A stretch of DNA of 64,000 bases from Coprinellus micaceus (lineage: Eukaryota; Basidiomycota; Agaricomycetes; Agaricales; Psathyrellaceae): the NCBI GenBank assembly GCA_951394405.1, contig OX596336.1, positions 2,542,001 through 2,606,000 of the forward strand, read 5' to 3'. Numbering within the stretch: the stretch's first letter is position 1; each line of letters opens with the position of its first letter. Both the position numbers and the translations under genes were made by a program. Positions 33,764-44,883 of this stretch are shown here, piece after piece. The notes under the pieces were generated by a model that was not told where the DNA came from, did no database searches, and saw only the letters and a list, made by a program, of their open reading frames with translations.

Positions 33764-35078
33764 ATGACCTTCGACCTCGTCTTGGGCTCCTTGTTCCCTC
33801 TTGCTTTGCTCCTCGTTGGCTATCGGTTGCGCGACCAATTCTTCTCATGGTCCGAACTGTCGAGTCTGCTGTTCCCTGGATCGACATCCGCCCCAACACC
33901 TTCCAACATATACTCGCTAGAGCGGGCATTTCATGCTTACACCCAGTACCTGAAGCTTTCTTATAACGATGTACAACGAATGCGGTCGTCCTACAGCTCT
34001 CTTGGAAGAGCCCACAAGAACCTGGGGTACAAAATTGGCTACTCCCACAAGCTCGAAAGGCTCTGGGAGGCGACGAGCCTCAACGCCACCCTCACCGAGG
34101 AAATCGCAGACCTCGCCACGAAAGAGCACTCAGAACTCAAACAGTCTTCTCACATACAAGCGACAACGGCGGATCTGGCTCGTGTACGCGAATCTCTCAA
34201 ACATTTCGTTCGAGACTGGAGCTCGCAAGGGTCCGACGAGAGGAAACGGATTTTCGACCCTATTCTAAACATCCTGTGCCAGATCGATCCTATCGAGAGG
34301 CCTTCGAAGAGGGTCCTGGTTCCTGGGTCGGGCTTGGGTCGTTTAGCATGGGAGATATCCGAAATTGGTATAGTTTATTTTCTACGGGTCCCTGGGCATG
34401 TCTAATGGGAATTGGTCAGGTTTCGATACCACCGCAAATGAATTGTCCTCTTTCATGACCTTGGCAATGAGGTTTCTTCTTTCACCTCAAACAACCCAGC
34501 AAGTTGATCAACACAAAATACGGCCTTACGCTCACTGGTTCTCCCATCAACGGACTACGGACAGTGTCTTCCGTGCTGTCCCCTTCCCTGACGCTGTTCC
34601 TCGACTGAAAGGCAACTTCCACCTTCTTGAACAGGATTTTCTCAGCATACCGACTCCCGGAACCCTTGGATCGTCATTGCGACCCAATTTCTGGACCGCG
34701 GGGTCAGAAGGCTCTCAGCACTCGGGCGAGGGTTTTGACTATGTCGTCACCCTCTTCTTCATCGACACATCATTCAATGTCCTTGCCACCATGGCACAAA
34801 TATATGCTCTGTTGAAGCCAGGGGGCTATTGGATCAACCTTGGTCCACTCCTGTGGCCAGGCGGCGGTCAATGCAAGCTTGAGCTAAGTCTCGAGGAGGT
34901 ATTGGCAGCTGCAGAGGAACTTGGATTTGCCTTCACCAAGAGTCACCCGGGAGGGCAGTCCAATAACCATTTGGAGGCTCAAAGAACGGTCGAATGCGAG
35001 TACACTGGCGACCCTCAAGCAATGATGCGGTGGGCGTACAAAGCGGAGTTCTGGGTGGCACAGAAACCTTTATCATGA
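33764..35078 (+). CDS. Carnosine N-methyltransferase homologue (N2227 family)
   Basis: SAM-dependent methyltransferase. Exons 33764-34367 and 34420-35078 give 420 residues. A short hydrophobic N terminus (Leu-Phe-Pro-Leu-Ala-Leu-Leu-Leu-Val) may anchor it to a membrane. The family region starts with Leu-Glu-Arg-Ala-Phe-His-Ala-Tyr..Leu; the SAM-binding motif is Val-Leu-Val-Pro-Gly-Ser-Gly-Leu-Gly-Arg-Leu-Ala-Trp-Glu, continued after the intron by Gly-Phe-Asp-Thr-Thr-Ala-Asn-Glu-Leu-Ser. Later motifs are Phe-Asp-Tyr-Val-Val-Thr-Leu-Phe-Phe-Ile-Asp-Thr and Lys-Pro-Gly-Gly-Tyr-Trp-Ile-Asn-Leu-Gly-Pro-Leu. The family's known activity is carnosine-to-anserine methylation, but fungi generally lack carnosine, so the real substrate here is open. 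Confidence 0.87.
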
Positions 35079-35416
35079 CTACCGTCGTTGCTGGCCGCCT
35101 TCTATTGTATGCCATGGGCCATGTCAATTCATGTCTCCTTTCACCTCACCAGCACTAGGGCAAAGACGTCCCCTTTTGTTTCATCGATCCCTCACGGACC
35201 ACTCGTGAAAGAACAACAACGACTCATGGCCCAAGCAGCGGTCTTTGATCGCAGCCGAACCGACCGGCATCTACCGTATTTGTTTTCTATATAAACCCCC
35301 CATAGGCCCACTTTGCGGCTTCCTTAACGAACTCTTCTTTCGCCTTCAGCTACTTCAACCTTCGCACCCTGCCATCTTCGCACATCCACCCCGGCATCTT
35401 ACTCCACCTTCCTTCA
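35079..35416. other. Intergenic
   Basis: About 340 bp. Contains a good TATA element at 35288-35295 and a pyrimidine-rich leader (35300-35410), consistent with a promoter for the next gene. Confidence 0.5.
35288..35295 (+). promoter_or_regulatory. TATA box
   Basis: TATATAAA-type element about 125 bp before the ATG at 35417, followed by a C/T-rich stretch typical of fungal transcription start regions. Confidence 0.5.
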
Positions 35417-35941
35417 ATGGCGACCCATTTCAACTCCTTTCAACGCAGCACTGGCTTTGAGCCTCTGCATCTCGCAGTTGACCCTGCCTTTTCGCCGGCT
35501 TTGTGGCATTCAGACACGTCGTTTCCCTCGAGTAGTTCAATCTTCCCGAGCTCCAATAGAAACGATGCTTCAATACTCAGACCCACAACTCCCTCTTCCG
35601 GGACGTCGAGCACCACCTCAAGCCGGATATCGTCGCCTAGCTCGACCCCTGTACTGCTAGGAGTTCGCGCGGACCAGTCCCAGTCGACACCTCAGTGGCA
35701 AGTCGACGGCGACGGTGATGTTATTATGGGAGACGGGACAAGTTTCCAGGATCCCGACCCAGCGACATCGGTTCCGACGGCGACAAAGCTGACCATAAAA
35801 ATACCGCCTCCACCAACCAGCTTGTCTGCAGCTGCACTGTCCCCTCCACTGCCTCGAGACTCTGCCTCCCCGCCGAAAAAGAGGCTAATCCGGCTACCGA
35901 ATGGAAAGGCTGGCTTTGCGAGAGTTACTGACAAGGTCTGA
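35417..35941 (+). CDS. Hypothetical Ser/Pro/Thr-rich protein
   Basis: Single open frame of 174 residues. Low-complexity Ser/Thr runs occupy the first half (Thr-Ser-Ser-Thr-Thr-Ser-Ser), then an acidic Asp-Gly-Asp-Gly-Asp segment, a Pro-rich stretch and a basic end (Pro-Pro-Lys-Lys-Arg-Leu-Ile-Arg-Leu-Pro-Asn-Gly-Lys). The Pro-Pro-Lys-Lys-Arg piece resembles a nuclear localisation signal. I do not recognise a family. Support comes from the TATA box and pyrimidine leader upstream and from an ATG in good context; composition alone would not prove coding. It could be a small disordered nuclear regulator. Confidence 0.5.
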   Translation: MATHFNSFQRSTGFEPLHLAVDPAFSPALWHSDTSFPSSSSIFPSSNRNDASILRPTTPSSGTSSTTSSRISSPSSTPVLLGVRADQSQSTPQWQVDGDGDVIMGDGTSFQDPDPATSVPTATKLTIKIPPPPTSLSAAALSPPLPRDSASPPKKRLIRLPNGKAGFARVTDKV

Positions 35942-37300
35942 TGGGGTGGGATAACTCAGTTCGCAGCTGCCAGCTACCTGGCATGGCTTTCCAATGTTGC
36001 GGTCTTTCCCAAGGGCTCTAGGCAATGGGAGAAGGACAGGGCTCCGGATCCTTGAAGGTCCGCCCTGGACACGAACAGCGTAGACGTAGGTACAATTTTT
36101 ACTTACATCCATCTGGTACGAAACGAAGCATGACACAGGCGCCCAGGGCGCCAAGGACACACTACTGGTTGTACTGCTTCCATTAGTCCACGAGTCCTCT
36201 CTTTACCTCGTACTTGCTATTCCCACAAAGTCACGAACACACTTCTATCGATACATAGAGTATGCTCCCACAAAACAAACCAATAACACCCTACCATGGA
36301 GGTTTCAGATGTTTCGATATCCCTTCATGTCGGACAATCAAGGTAATTTCCAGGATGGTTATGATGGTTGACGCGTTGACGCACGGGAGTGGGTTGGAAG
36401 CGGTGAGGAGAAATATGTACAACATGGTATGGCAGTTGGTATATGATGGATGATGGGGTAATTACAGCCAAACCGACCAACAACAGGCGACGAGCGTATT
36501 AGTAGATGCGAGCACAGTGGTATAGAAAGCAATAACAATAGTTCGTGGTGTTGTCTTGGCAATTGCAACGGTGCTGCCGATTGAAGTGTGGGATAGAGTA
36601 GGCGCGGCGGTGTCGGTCGGAGACGCGTTATCTTCGAGTATCGACGAATGTTTTGTGACGTGGAGACCACGGTATTAGATGCGGGTGGATATCTAGGAGT
36701 AAGTGGAGAGCGAAAGGAGGAACGCGATTGACGAGAGAGAGTGGACAGTGTAAAAAATCCCACTGAAGATTTCATGACAAACGAATGAATAGAAAGATAG
36801 GTCGACAAAGTGAGATTTCAAGCAGGCGGGACAAAGAGAAAGGCATACGATTAAACTAAGAGAGTGAGGCGAACGGTAAGAGAATAAAAAGACCACAACC
36901 AATAGCCCAAAGACTCCAACCGAAGCACAAATGGAGAGTGCTGCGTTCTATCCCAGAAAGTCGACCATCTCAACGGTCGAGCAAGCTACACGCAATGAAG
37001 GAGTGTCACCAACTCGTTGAGAGAGGCCAAGGGAGGACAGCGCCGATGCTGCTTGGTGAGAATCCCGGAACAATACGTCTTCCATCCACTGGAGCTAGAA
37101 AGAAAACGCGAGTCTTGGTGATGGGGAGGGTTTAATATCGCAAAACCTAAGGAGAGACAAGAAGGCGAATGGAGGGAGGCCTTGAAGAGAGGAAGAGCTG
37201 CCAATCAGTTTTGAGGGGTATCCAAAGGAACAGCATTAGGACGGATGGTTGACGAGATAGATGTGGGCGCGATGGATGGAGCGATATGACGGTTGAGGAT
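35942..37300. other. Intergenic; probable NRD1 3' UTR
   Basis: About 1.36 kb. From about 36450 to 37290 the minus strand is strongly pyrimidine-rich with many TCTC/CTTT runs, which fits a long 3' UTR of the minus-strand NRD1 gene. The open frame 36359-36808 (minus) is compositionally biased and not credible as protein. Confidence 0.45.
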
Positions 37301-39574
37301 TTAAGCCGAGGGGGTGTGGCCGTTGGCATGCTCTCCATCGATGTTCATCTCCTGAACCTCGCCTTCGTGGCCGCTATAGGCGTCACCGCTGGCATCGGCA
37401 GCATCTTCGTTGGCAGAAGCGCTGGCGTCGTTGCCATTCGCAGCTCCGTTCCCGCTAACGGTGCGCCTGTTGCCAGAACCGCCCTGGGGTCCAGAGCGAG
37501 GGGGGTTGGCGCAGCGATCTTTGCCGTGTGCAATGCGAAGGTTCGCATATTCAGGCTTGTTCTTGATACCGTCGATGGCTTTGATGGCGTTCGAAATGTT
37601 GGTGAAGTTGACGAACGCGCAGTTCCTGCAAAAGAGATTAGTTCGGCTCACATTGGGTTGCAATGTGGTACATACTTCTCCTTTAGGAAGTTAACGAGCT
37701 CAATATCGCCATACTCGCCAAAATCGCGCTTCAGCTTCTCCTCATTGAAGACTTCAAAGTCCTCGATATTGCCGATGTAAACGTTCCTTGTGGAGCCGGA
37801 ATGGACGGCGAGTGCAAGCGAAGGAGGCAAGGGTCCGGCGTTCTTTCCCCAACCGACCTTCAAGCGGCGATTGTTCAAGGTCAAACCTTGATAGGACGCC
37901 ACTTGGAAGAAGGTGTAGGCAGCAGCGGGATCAACGAATGTCACGAACTGGAATGAGATGAAATCAGACAGCGGTATAGAAAAGTGATGCGGAAATAGCT
38001 TACGGCAATATGCTTATCCTGCATATACCTGATGCTTTGAAGAACACCACCACGAATCGCATTGCATAAATCTTCGGTGGTGGTCTCAGGGTGAATGTTG
38101 CCGAGATAGACAGTTCGATTCATTCCTTGAACGCCGCCCGCCATGCCGTTGCCCATCATGTCAACGCCGAAACCGGGCGCTGCTACGTAACCGAAGGGCG
38201 AGAAGCCGTTCTGCTGGCCCATCGACTGCTGGGCGACGAGGGACTGGGCAGCAGCAGCTTGCGCCTGTTGGGCTGCGACTTGCTGCGACTTGGGAATGTA
38301 GGCGCAACGATCTTTTCCAAAGTTGATCCGTTTGCCTGCCCATGCGGGCTCGGTGGGAAGAGTGTTAACGACCTGGGAAGGAAAAGGAATCAATACGACT
38401 CATCATCGAAATGGAAACACGCTCAAGATCTTACCTTGGTGGCAACGGAGATGCTCAGGAAATGGACGAATCCAATGTTCTTGTCCCGCACAATCTTGAC
38501 CTGGTCAATGAGGCCGAATCGGCTGAGCTCATCTCGGAGCTGCTCCTCTGTCATATTCTCGTCGAGGCCTCCAATATAGACGTTCCTGCTCGCATTACTC
38601 TGGCTAATGGCAAGCGCAACCTGTGCAGGGACAGGTGAAGGCTTGCCCCAACCGATTTTAAGCTCCTGGGTGTGCAACGACAATTTCTTGACGGTGGCAT
38701 CGGCGTGGAAAGCTGCTGCGGTCTGGCCATCGAGGAAGGAGAGGAAAACACAAGACTTCTCGGGCAATACGCGAATGGACTCAAGGGGGCCAAAGTGCAC
38801 CAGGTTGAGTAATTCGTCAACTGAAGCGGTTGCGGGGAGGTTTCCAACGTAGACAGTGCGCCCGGTTGCGTTACCGGTTGCACCCATAGCGGCACTGAGG
38901 GCGACAGGGTTATATGCAGCTGCAGCCTGACAAAAACGGGGAAGAGTAAGCGACTGTGATCTTACGTGTGAGAGAAAATGGACAGCCGACGAAAGCGTCC
39001 TGGACCTACCTGGTTAAAGTTGGCCATTTGGGCGTTGTAAGGGAAGGAGCCAAGCATGTTCATGGCAGGAAGACCCATCCCCAGCATGTTGTAGCCACCG
39101 AAACCAGCGTAGCCGTTTCCATTGGGACTGGGTTGCTGGGCCTGTTGCTGTTGCTGGACAGCGAATGCGGCTGCTGCAGTGTTGGGGCTCAACTGGGCAC
39201 CCATAGTGGCACCGTTGGCCTGAGTGTTGATGGACAGCGAAGGGGTCGAGTAGAGAGGGCTGCCACCGAAGGCTCCCGCGGCTGCTCCGTTGGTGTTGAA
39301 GGGCTGGTTAATGCTGGCTTGTGGGCCGTAGCCATAGTTTGCAAAGGCGTCACGAGTGGTTGCTGCGGCATTGGCGTTGTTCTGGTTGGAAAATGTGGAG
39401 TTGGGAGACCAACGGGCCTTCTTGGCATCAGGACCACCAACGGGCTCCATTGACCGCTGGAAAGGGGAGGTCAGGACGGGGCGCAAGGAGGCGAGAAAGG
39501 GGACGAACCTTCATCATGTCGAGGTCAAATGCGTAAGAAGGATAGTGGGAAGCGAAGGCTGTTGGGTCATCCAT
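37301..39574 (-). CDS. NRD1-type RNA-binding protein with four RRMs
   Basis: Homologue of fission-yeast Nrd1 (negative regulator of differentiation), which binds UCU-rich mRNAs. Exons 39509-39574, 39010-39456, 38435-38926, 38004-38372, 37676-37947 and 37301-37625 give 656 residues. Order: short N terminus (Asp-Asp-Pro-Thr-Ala-Phe), Asn/Ala/Gln-rich region, then RRM1 ([14 protein letters not shown]), RRM2 (Asn-Val-Tyr-Ile-Gly-Gly-Leu; Asn-Ile-Gly-Phe-Val-His-Phe), an Ala/Gln linker, RRM3 (Thr-Val-Tyr-Leu-Gly-Asn-Ile; Ala-Phe-Val-Thr-Phe) and RRM4 (Asn-Val-Tyr-Ile-Gly-Asn-Ile; Cys-Ala-Phe-Val-Asn-Phe). Lys-Val-Gly-Trp-Gly-Lys and Gly-Lys-Asp-Arg-Cys-Ala repeats after RRMs are diagnostic. The tail is Asn/Gly/Asp-rich. 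Confidence 0.9.
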
Positions 39575-39936
39575 GGATGCGATAGAGAGAAGAGGGGAGA
39601 ATGGTAATGTGGATGGACGAGTATAGCGCCGGCGGAAATTATGAGAAAGGGGACAAGGGTCAGATACGGTAGGGAGGGGGCGATATGTAAACGAGTGTGG
39701 GTTGGTGGGTGAAAGGAGACACGCACGCAGAAAACGAAGAAAAGGTGTTAAAAGAGAGATGCGAATTCAATGGGACTCTGCGCTCAGTGACGGCGAACGA
39801 CGACCACGAGTAGGAAAAGACTTGGAAACGAATGGAACGAATGGAAGAGACAACCTTGAACGTCGAGCCTCCAATCTCCTGACACACACCTCTCCACTGC
39901 CACCTCGGAATCCCACGCAGAGACCACCTGACTAAT
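39575..39936. other. Intergenic
   Basis: About 360 bp between two minus-strand genes: NRD1 promoter and the 3' UTR of the next gene. The minus strand is rich in C/T runs near the NRD1 start. Confidence 0.5.
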
Positions 39937-41907
39937 TCAACCCCGAATCACATCCAGCCCCTCCCCGTACTGCCGCAGCCCCCTGACTACTCTACTCGTC
40001 CCTCGATGTCCGTGCTCTAGGTACCAGTACAGGGACCTCAGGCGCCACCCTACCCTGATATCTTTTTTTCGCGTCAGCCTCCCCACCGGACAGGAGTAGC
40101 ACCCCTTTCGCCTCCGGGCCCACCTCCGTGTCCTTTGCAAGCACCCCTGCAGCTCACTGTACATGCCCGCCAACTCCACATTCCGGGTGGATCTCTGGGA
40201 CATAGTTCAGGGGACTGTCGCTTGGCTTGGCGACATGCGTACCTTTTGTTTCTCGTCCAACATCTGCTCCAGCAGTTTGAGTAGTCCACGCATCGTCAGC
40301 TCATCTATCCGGTTTCCCCTTGTGTCTCGCGTCCCCTCCGGCGTTGCAGACCCGTCGGAAAGGCAGCTCATTTGACTCTGAGCAACCTTGATTAACAATT
40401 CACGACTTTGACAGGGTTCCGTCCCGCCCTTGACACGTCGAACGATAGGTATGTCGTTTTCATGTGTCGTTATTGAACCTATTCCGCTGCGGACACTGCT
40501 TCCTCGGACGTCGCAACGTTCACGTCCGCTTTCATCCGAGTCGGATTTGGCACGCTGGCATGGTCTCGTCGTCGTTCCGTCGCAAGGTCCAAGCTTCCCT
40601 GGAGCCCCAACTTGCCCTGCGCCTTCTCCCTGTCGCTCACCCCGGCCCTGCAGCCGGCAATGGGTCAAGTGCTCCAGATCAATCTCTCTACCCTCCACCC
40701 CCCAATGCCCCACGTCGACCAGACCTCCGGCACAGTCAGCCCTGACCCTCGACTTCGACCTCAACCTTGGCGCCCCCTCCCTCTCGGCGTACTGCGGGGA
40801 GTTGGGCGGGGCGAGTTTTGGTGAGCCCCAAGAGGGGCATTCCTTCTTCTGCGGCACCACCGGGTCTGGAGCGATACGGTCGTCGGTATCAGGATCCAAT
40901 TCGAGTCGTTTTGGAGACTTTGGGGTTTGCAATTGGACAGCAAGCGCAGCTTTAGGCCCCTTCTCAGTGTCGTAGGAGGGGTGGTAATACTTTTCATTCG
41001 CAGGGTTGATCTTCCCTACTGTACGGCCTCTCTCACACTCCTCCTTCGTCGGGGGAGAGAACAAGAGGCCGGCCTTTTCCCTCTGAGCCTCTTCGTTCAC
41101 AATGTCTATGGATCCCTTCATTTGCAGGCTCCTCTTCGCAATTCTCCTCAGGCTCGGGGATTGAATATGGGAAAGGCCCAATGCGCCCTGTGGGGATAGA
41201 CTAGAAGGATGAGATGGCTGAGCTGTTGTTCTGGATGCCGATGGGGTTTGAGGTGCAGACGCAACACCATGGGGGCTCCAGGGCATCGGCGACCGTGGCT
41301 GATGGTTGGTATCGCCAAGGGTACTTGTAGATTCTCTCCTTTCGTGTATATAGACGGACATTGGAGTGCCTCCATGTCCTTTGGTGGTGGGGGTGGTATG
41401 GTTTGGGCTCTCCTCACGTGCAATTCCCCAGCCCCCAGTGGTTTCCGCACAGTGCGTCGTGGGTGACACAGGCTTCGGAGAGTCGGACAACAGTGCAGAG
41501 TACACCCCTTTCCCTGTCTTCGCCACACAGTCGCTAGGCGTACCCCCTCGTATGGGATGAGTGTTTCTGGCGACGCCAACCGTACGGGGAGTCGAACGTG
41601 AGGGAAAGAGTGTTCGGGAAGACGTGGGGCTGGAGTCGTCGGAGGCCTGCGTTACCACTATCTTTGGTGTGGCAGGTTTGGACTGAGTGCGTGTCGAAGG
41701 GGGGTCTATATCTTGGAAGCCAAGGGCGATTGGGACATCGAGTGGGCTGGCTAACCCCTCTTCCCGGGAGATAGGTCGTCTGTACCGCAAAGGAGTCGGC
41801 GGCAACGGCTTGGTCTCCCTATAGGCAGCAGGTGTTTCATATGTTGTGGTTGGCGGAGTGGGCAAGAAGGCAGAGGCCTTGGGGGTAGATTTGGAGAAAG
41901 GGCGCAT
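39937..41907 (-). CDS. Hypothetical disordered protein with a C-terminal helix
   Basis: Exons 40243-41907 and 39937-40194 give 640 residues. Most of it is Ser/Thr/Pro-rich with many Ser-Pro and Thr-Pro sites, as in cell-cycle or signalling scaffolds. Near the end lies an amphipathic helix (Met-Arg-Gly-Leu-Leu-Lys-Leu-Leu-Glu-Gln-Met-Leu-Asp-Glu-Lys-Gln-Lys). Unspliced, the frame ends at 40207; splicing out 40195-40242 continues the helix with Val-Glu-Leu-Ala-Gly-Met-Tyr-Ser-Glu-Leu-Gln, which looks like genuine coiled coil, so I prefer the longer form. No family recognised. The first ATG in this frame is at 41907; two GTG-preceded codons upstream lack an ATG. Confidence 0.6.
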
Positions 41908-42463
41908 TTTATCCGAGCGGCGCACAAGCTAGGCGAAGGGGGGAAGGAATACTCAACCTCATCCCCCTCCATTCCAGTTATATCTCCTATTGGTGCGAAT
42001 GGCAATCCAGAAAGGCCCTCTCCCGTGTCAACGGTATGGACTACGAAATGAATGGCATAATAGATGTCAGAGGCGGGAAACAACAAGCTCCTCGCAAAGC
42101 ACACAACAACCGATCGACAGCGATTGACTACAGTATCTAATCAGCTCTACTCCTCACCCTCCGCCCTGATCATCTCAAAGAACGCGCACGGTTATGGGCC
42201 GTGTAGTCTCTGGTATCAATTTGGAACAATAGACGGGGTTGGGAGAAGAAGCTCCAACGGAACGGCGGGCATATTTTGTGGGTACAAGTGGGCGCCAAAG
42301 GACACAAGCAGTGATTATCAATGGCCATTCGTTAGTATGCACTCCCCAAGTTGGATTTACCATAGAAACCTCCGAACTATTGTTGGAGAATGTGCATACA
42401 GCACTCGATTACTCGTTCTCCAGACTGAGAGCTGAGATTCTGACCTGAGCAGCCACCGCCATC
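41908..42463. other. Divergent intergenic region
   Basis: About 555 bp between the head-to-head hypothetical gene and coatomer zeta; should hold both promoters. No recognisable gene. Confidence 0.5.
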
Positions 42464-43290
42464 ATGATCAAGATGATGACGGTTCAAACTCCGCCACCAT
42501 CCGTGCTTAGTGGGGAGTTGCACGGTTTCGACGTGTCCAAGGTTAGTACCCGCGCCTATTTGCCTTCACCGACCTCAATATCTAATCCGCACCCTCCAAT
42601 CAGATGAACCTCTCACTTTACACGGTCCAAGCCTTCGTCATCCTCGACTCAGAGGGCAACCGCGTATTGGCCAAGTATTACAACCCCAAGGGTAACCCAC
42701 AAGGCGAATGCAAGGAATTCCAGACATTGAAGGATCAGAAGGTGTTTGAGAAGGGCCTGTGGCAGAAAACGAAGAAGGCAGGAGGTGCGTCTGCGGTTCC
42801 CCATATCACAATCTGCCTGCGCCCTGACACATGGTCTAGGCGATGTGATCCTGTACGATGGTCATTTGGCCGTGTACAAGCACTCCCTGGACGTCATTCT
42901 CTACTTCATTGTCGGCCCAACAGAGAACGAACTCATGATCAGCCTGACGCTCAACTCCTTGGCCGATTCTCTAACAATGCTGCTGCGAAATTCTCTTGAG
43001 AAGCGCGGTATTCTGGAGAATCTCGACCTCGTTCTGTTATGTTTGGATGAAACCATAGATGATGGGTGCGGCAACGTGTTCTTTCCGCCCTTCAACCCTG
43101 GCTGAACTTGTCACTCTTTTCGCTTCTGGTTAGGATCATCGTGGATACCGATGCTGCGGCGGTCGCTTCAAGAGTCACCAGGTCGCGGGCAGACAGCGAC
43201 ATTGTGGGCCTGAATATCAACGAGCAGACCCTGATGAGCGCGTACCTGACTGTCAGGGAGAAGGTGCAGCAGAGGATTGGGCAACTGTGA
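42464..43290 (+). CDS. RET3: Coatomer subunit zeta
   Basis: Small subunit of the COPI coat used in Golgi-to-ER and intra-Golgi transport. Exons 42464-42541, 42604-42784, 42840-43065 and 43134-43290 give 213 residues. The longin-type fold is clear: Met-Asn-Leu-Ser-Leu-Tyr-Thr-Val-Gln-Ala-Phe-Val-Ile-Leu-Asp, Arg-Val-Leu-Ala-Lys-Tyr-Tyr, Ala-Gly-Gly-Asp-Val-Ile-Leu-Tyr-Asp-Gly-His, Glu-Asn-Glu-Leu and Leu-Asp-Glu-Thr-Ile-Asp-Asp-Gly-Ile-Ile-Val-Asp-Thr-Asp, the last formed across intron 3. The 26-residue first exon is in frame; if it is 5' UTR, translation starts at the Met of exon 2 (42604), giving the 187-residue form closer to yeast Ret3. Confidence 0.92.
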
Positions 43291-43667
43291 TTGGTCTAGC
43301 CCGGGGGTGTTGCGCCCACAGTGTATGTTTTACCCGTTGAAATGATCACGATGCCTGCACGTTCCTCACCTGCAGGCGAGAGACCATCAGGCAATGACGG
43401 TAGAGGACAGAATATGCGACTTCAATTCAGTCGGTAACCGGGCGATACGGGAGAATACATGACGGCGGACCGATACACGAATAAGAATACATGTGGAGGT
43501 CGTACAACGGACTTGCGAGAGAAGAGCTTGTGGTACATCTTGGGTACATGAGGTGAGATTGGGAATACGAAGGGACCGAATTGACGAATTGAGGGCGTGG
43601 TGTGCATGATATGGTGTAATCGGGGACGATGCGACGGAATAGACGTTGGTGTAGAGGCTTGCAGGGA
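43291..43667. other. Convergent 3' regions
   Basis: About 375 bp between coatomer zeta and the next minus-strand gene. An alternative splice of that gene would read into this stretch to a stop near 43427. Confidence 0.4.
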
Positions 43668-43941
43668 CTATAGTGGCCTAACGAGAGCAGCAGGATCCAG
43701 ACTTGATCAGCCATTAGCTTCGACGTACACCGGCAACTGGAGATCCGACAACTCACTTGGTTGACAACGTCGACGCGATGCTGGCGGAATATTGGTATAC
43801 GGCCACAGATGAGGCCACTGCCGCTATAGACAGGGCACCGAGGACCGAGCACAGTCGGGGCACAGTTGCTGAGTCTTGACTCCAAACCTCCGAGGAAGTG
43901 AGGTCGGTAGGGTTCTCGTACAGGCCGATGGCTGCTCGCAT
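43668..43941 (-). CDS. Hypothetical small single-pass membrane protein
   Basis: Exon 43757-43941 spliced to 43668-43677 gives 64 residues: a short polar start (Arg-Ala-Ala-Ile-Gly-Leu-Tyr-Glu-Asn-Pro-Thr), then one hydrophobic helix (Leu-Gly-Ala-Leu-Ser-Ile-Ala-Ala-Val-Ala-Ser-Ser-Val-Ala-Val-Tyr) and a Ser/Thr tail. The exon ends in a GTGAGT donor. Using a slightly later acceptor would instead give a Pro/Ser/Tyr-rich tail of about 85 residues. No family recognised; the size and layout suit a small mitochondrial or secretory-pathway membrane protein. A minus-strand TATATAAAG element lies about 430 bp upstream. Confidence 0.4.
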
Positions 43942-44883
43942 GGTTACAGGGAAAAGGGTGATGGCCTTTGGGAAAGTTTGGTAGATTGGGGAAGTTATTA
44001 TGCTCTGGCCTCGAGCGAACGAGAGTGGCTGCGGATCCCGAACAGGGGAGGTATTCGAAGAAGGAGTTGATGTGTGGGATCCACGGTCCTAGCAGATGGC
44101 GCTTTTATGTGACCCTTTTGAAGGCCGCCCTGTTCAGTCTCCGGTCATTCAGAATTGAAAATGGACCACCGGACTCACCGCAGCCCAAAAAGGTTTGTCA
44201 GGACGTTGTGCTGTAGCGTGAATGCAATTCGCAAGTCAAGATCGGCTCCCTGTCACCACAGATGCCTGCTAGTCGGACGACCAACTAAATTCGAGAAGGA
44301 ACTAGCACCGGAGAAATTGAAGGGAAAGAGGGCTGGTCGATGGGTAAAGTGCAGGTCCGGCCACTTTATATAGAGCGCCTTTTTGTTTCAACGTTCGTTT
44401 TCGGAGTGGGTCCAGGACATGGAACGCGATATGGATCTCTGAGGTTCTTGTGGCAACTGACTTATTAGTGACCGGACTTTGGTACCTCTATCAAACACGA
44501 GGCACACGACTCACAAGGATACTTGACCGCGTTATTGTCATGTCGCTTGAAGCAAAATCGGAGGTTCTGGTATGTATAACAGGTTGGAACTCGTACTCTA
44601 ATTCGAGAAACGAGCGCTGCTCGAAACCTCGGAAAAGAAATCAACGTTCGTAAGTGGTCGTATATGAAGCCGATATAGGGTGGAAGAATCGCAACACAGT
44701 GGAATTGATGAAGGAAGGGATGAATGATGACAGCAAGGCTGAGATGTGCGTAAAGAATGTGAGTGAGTGTTGCCGACGGGGGAGCGCTCGCAGGACCGGG
44801 CCTGTGGCACAAGAAGAGTAAGAGTTGTGGTAGTACAATAGAAGAGAACAAAGAGGCGATGGCAGAAAGAACTACGAATCACG
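43942..44883. other. Intergenic
   Basis: About 940 bp upstream of the small membrane protein and downstream of the F-BAR gene. A minus-strand TATA element (TATATAAAG, about 44367-44375) is the only signal seen. The 44465-44851 minus-strand ORF is pyrimidine-rich and probably 3' UTR. Confidence 0.4.

Noticed and set aside
36359..36808. Minus-strand ORF of 149 codons
   Set aside because: Ser/Leu/Pro-biased reading of pyrimidine-rich DNA behind NRD1; better explained as 3' UTR.
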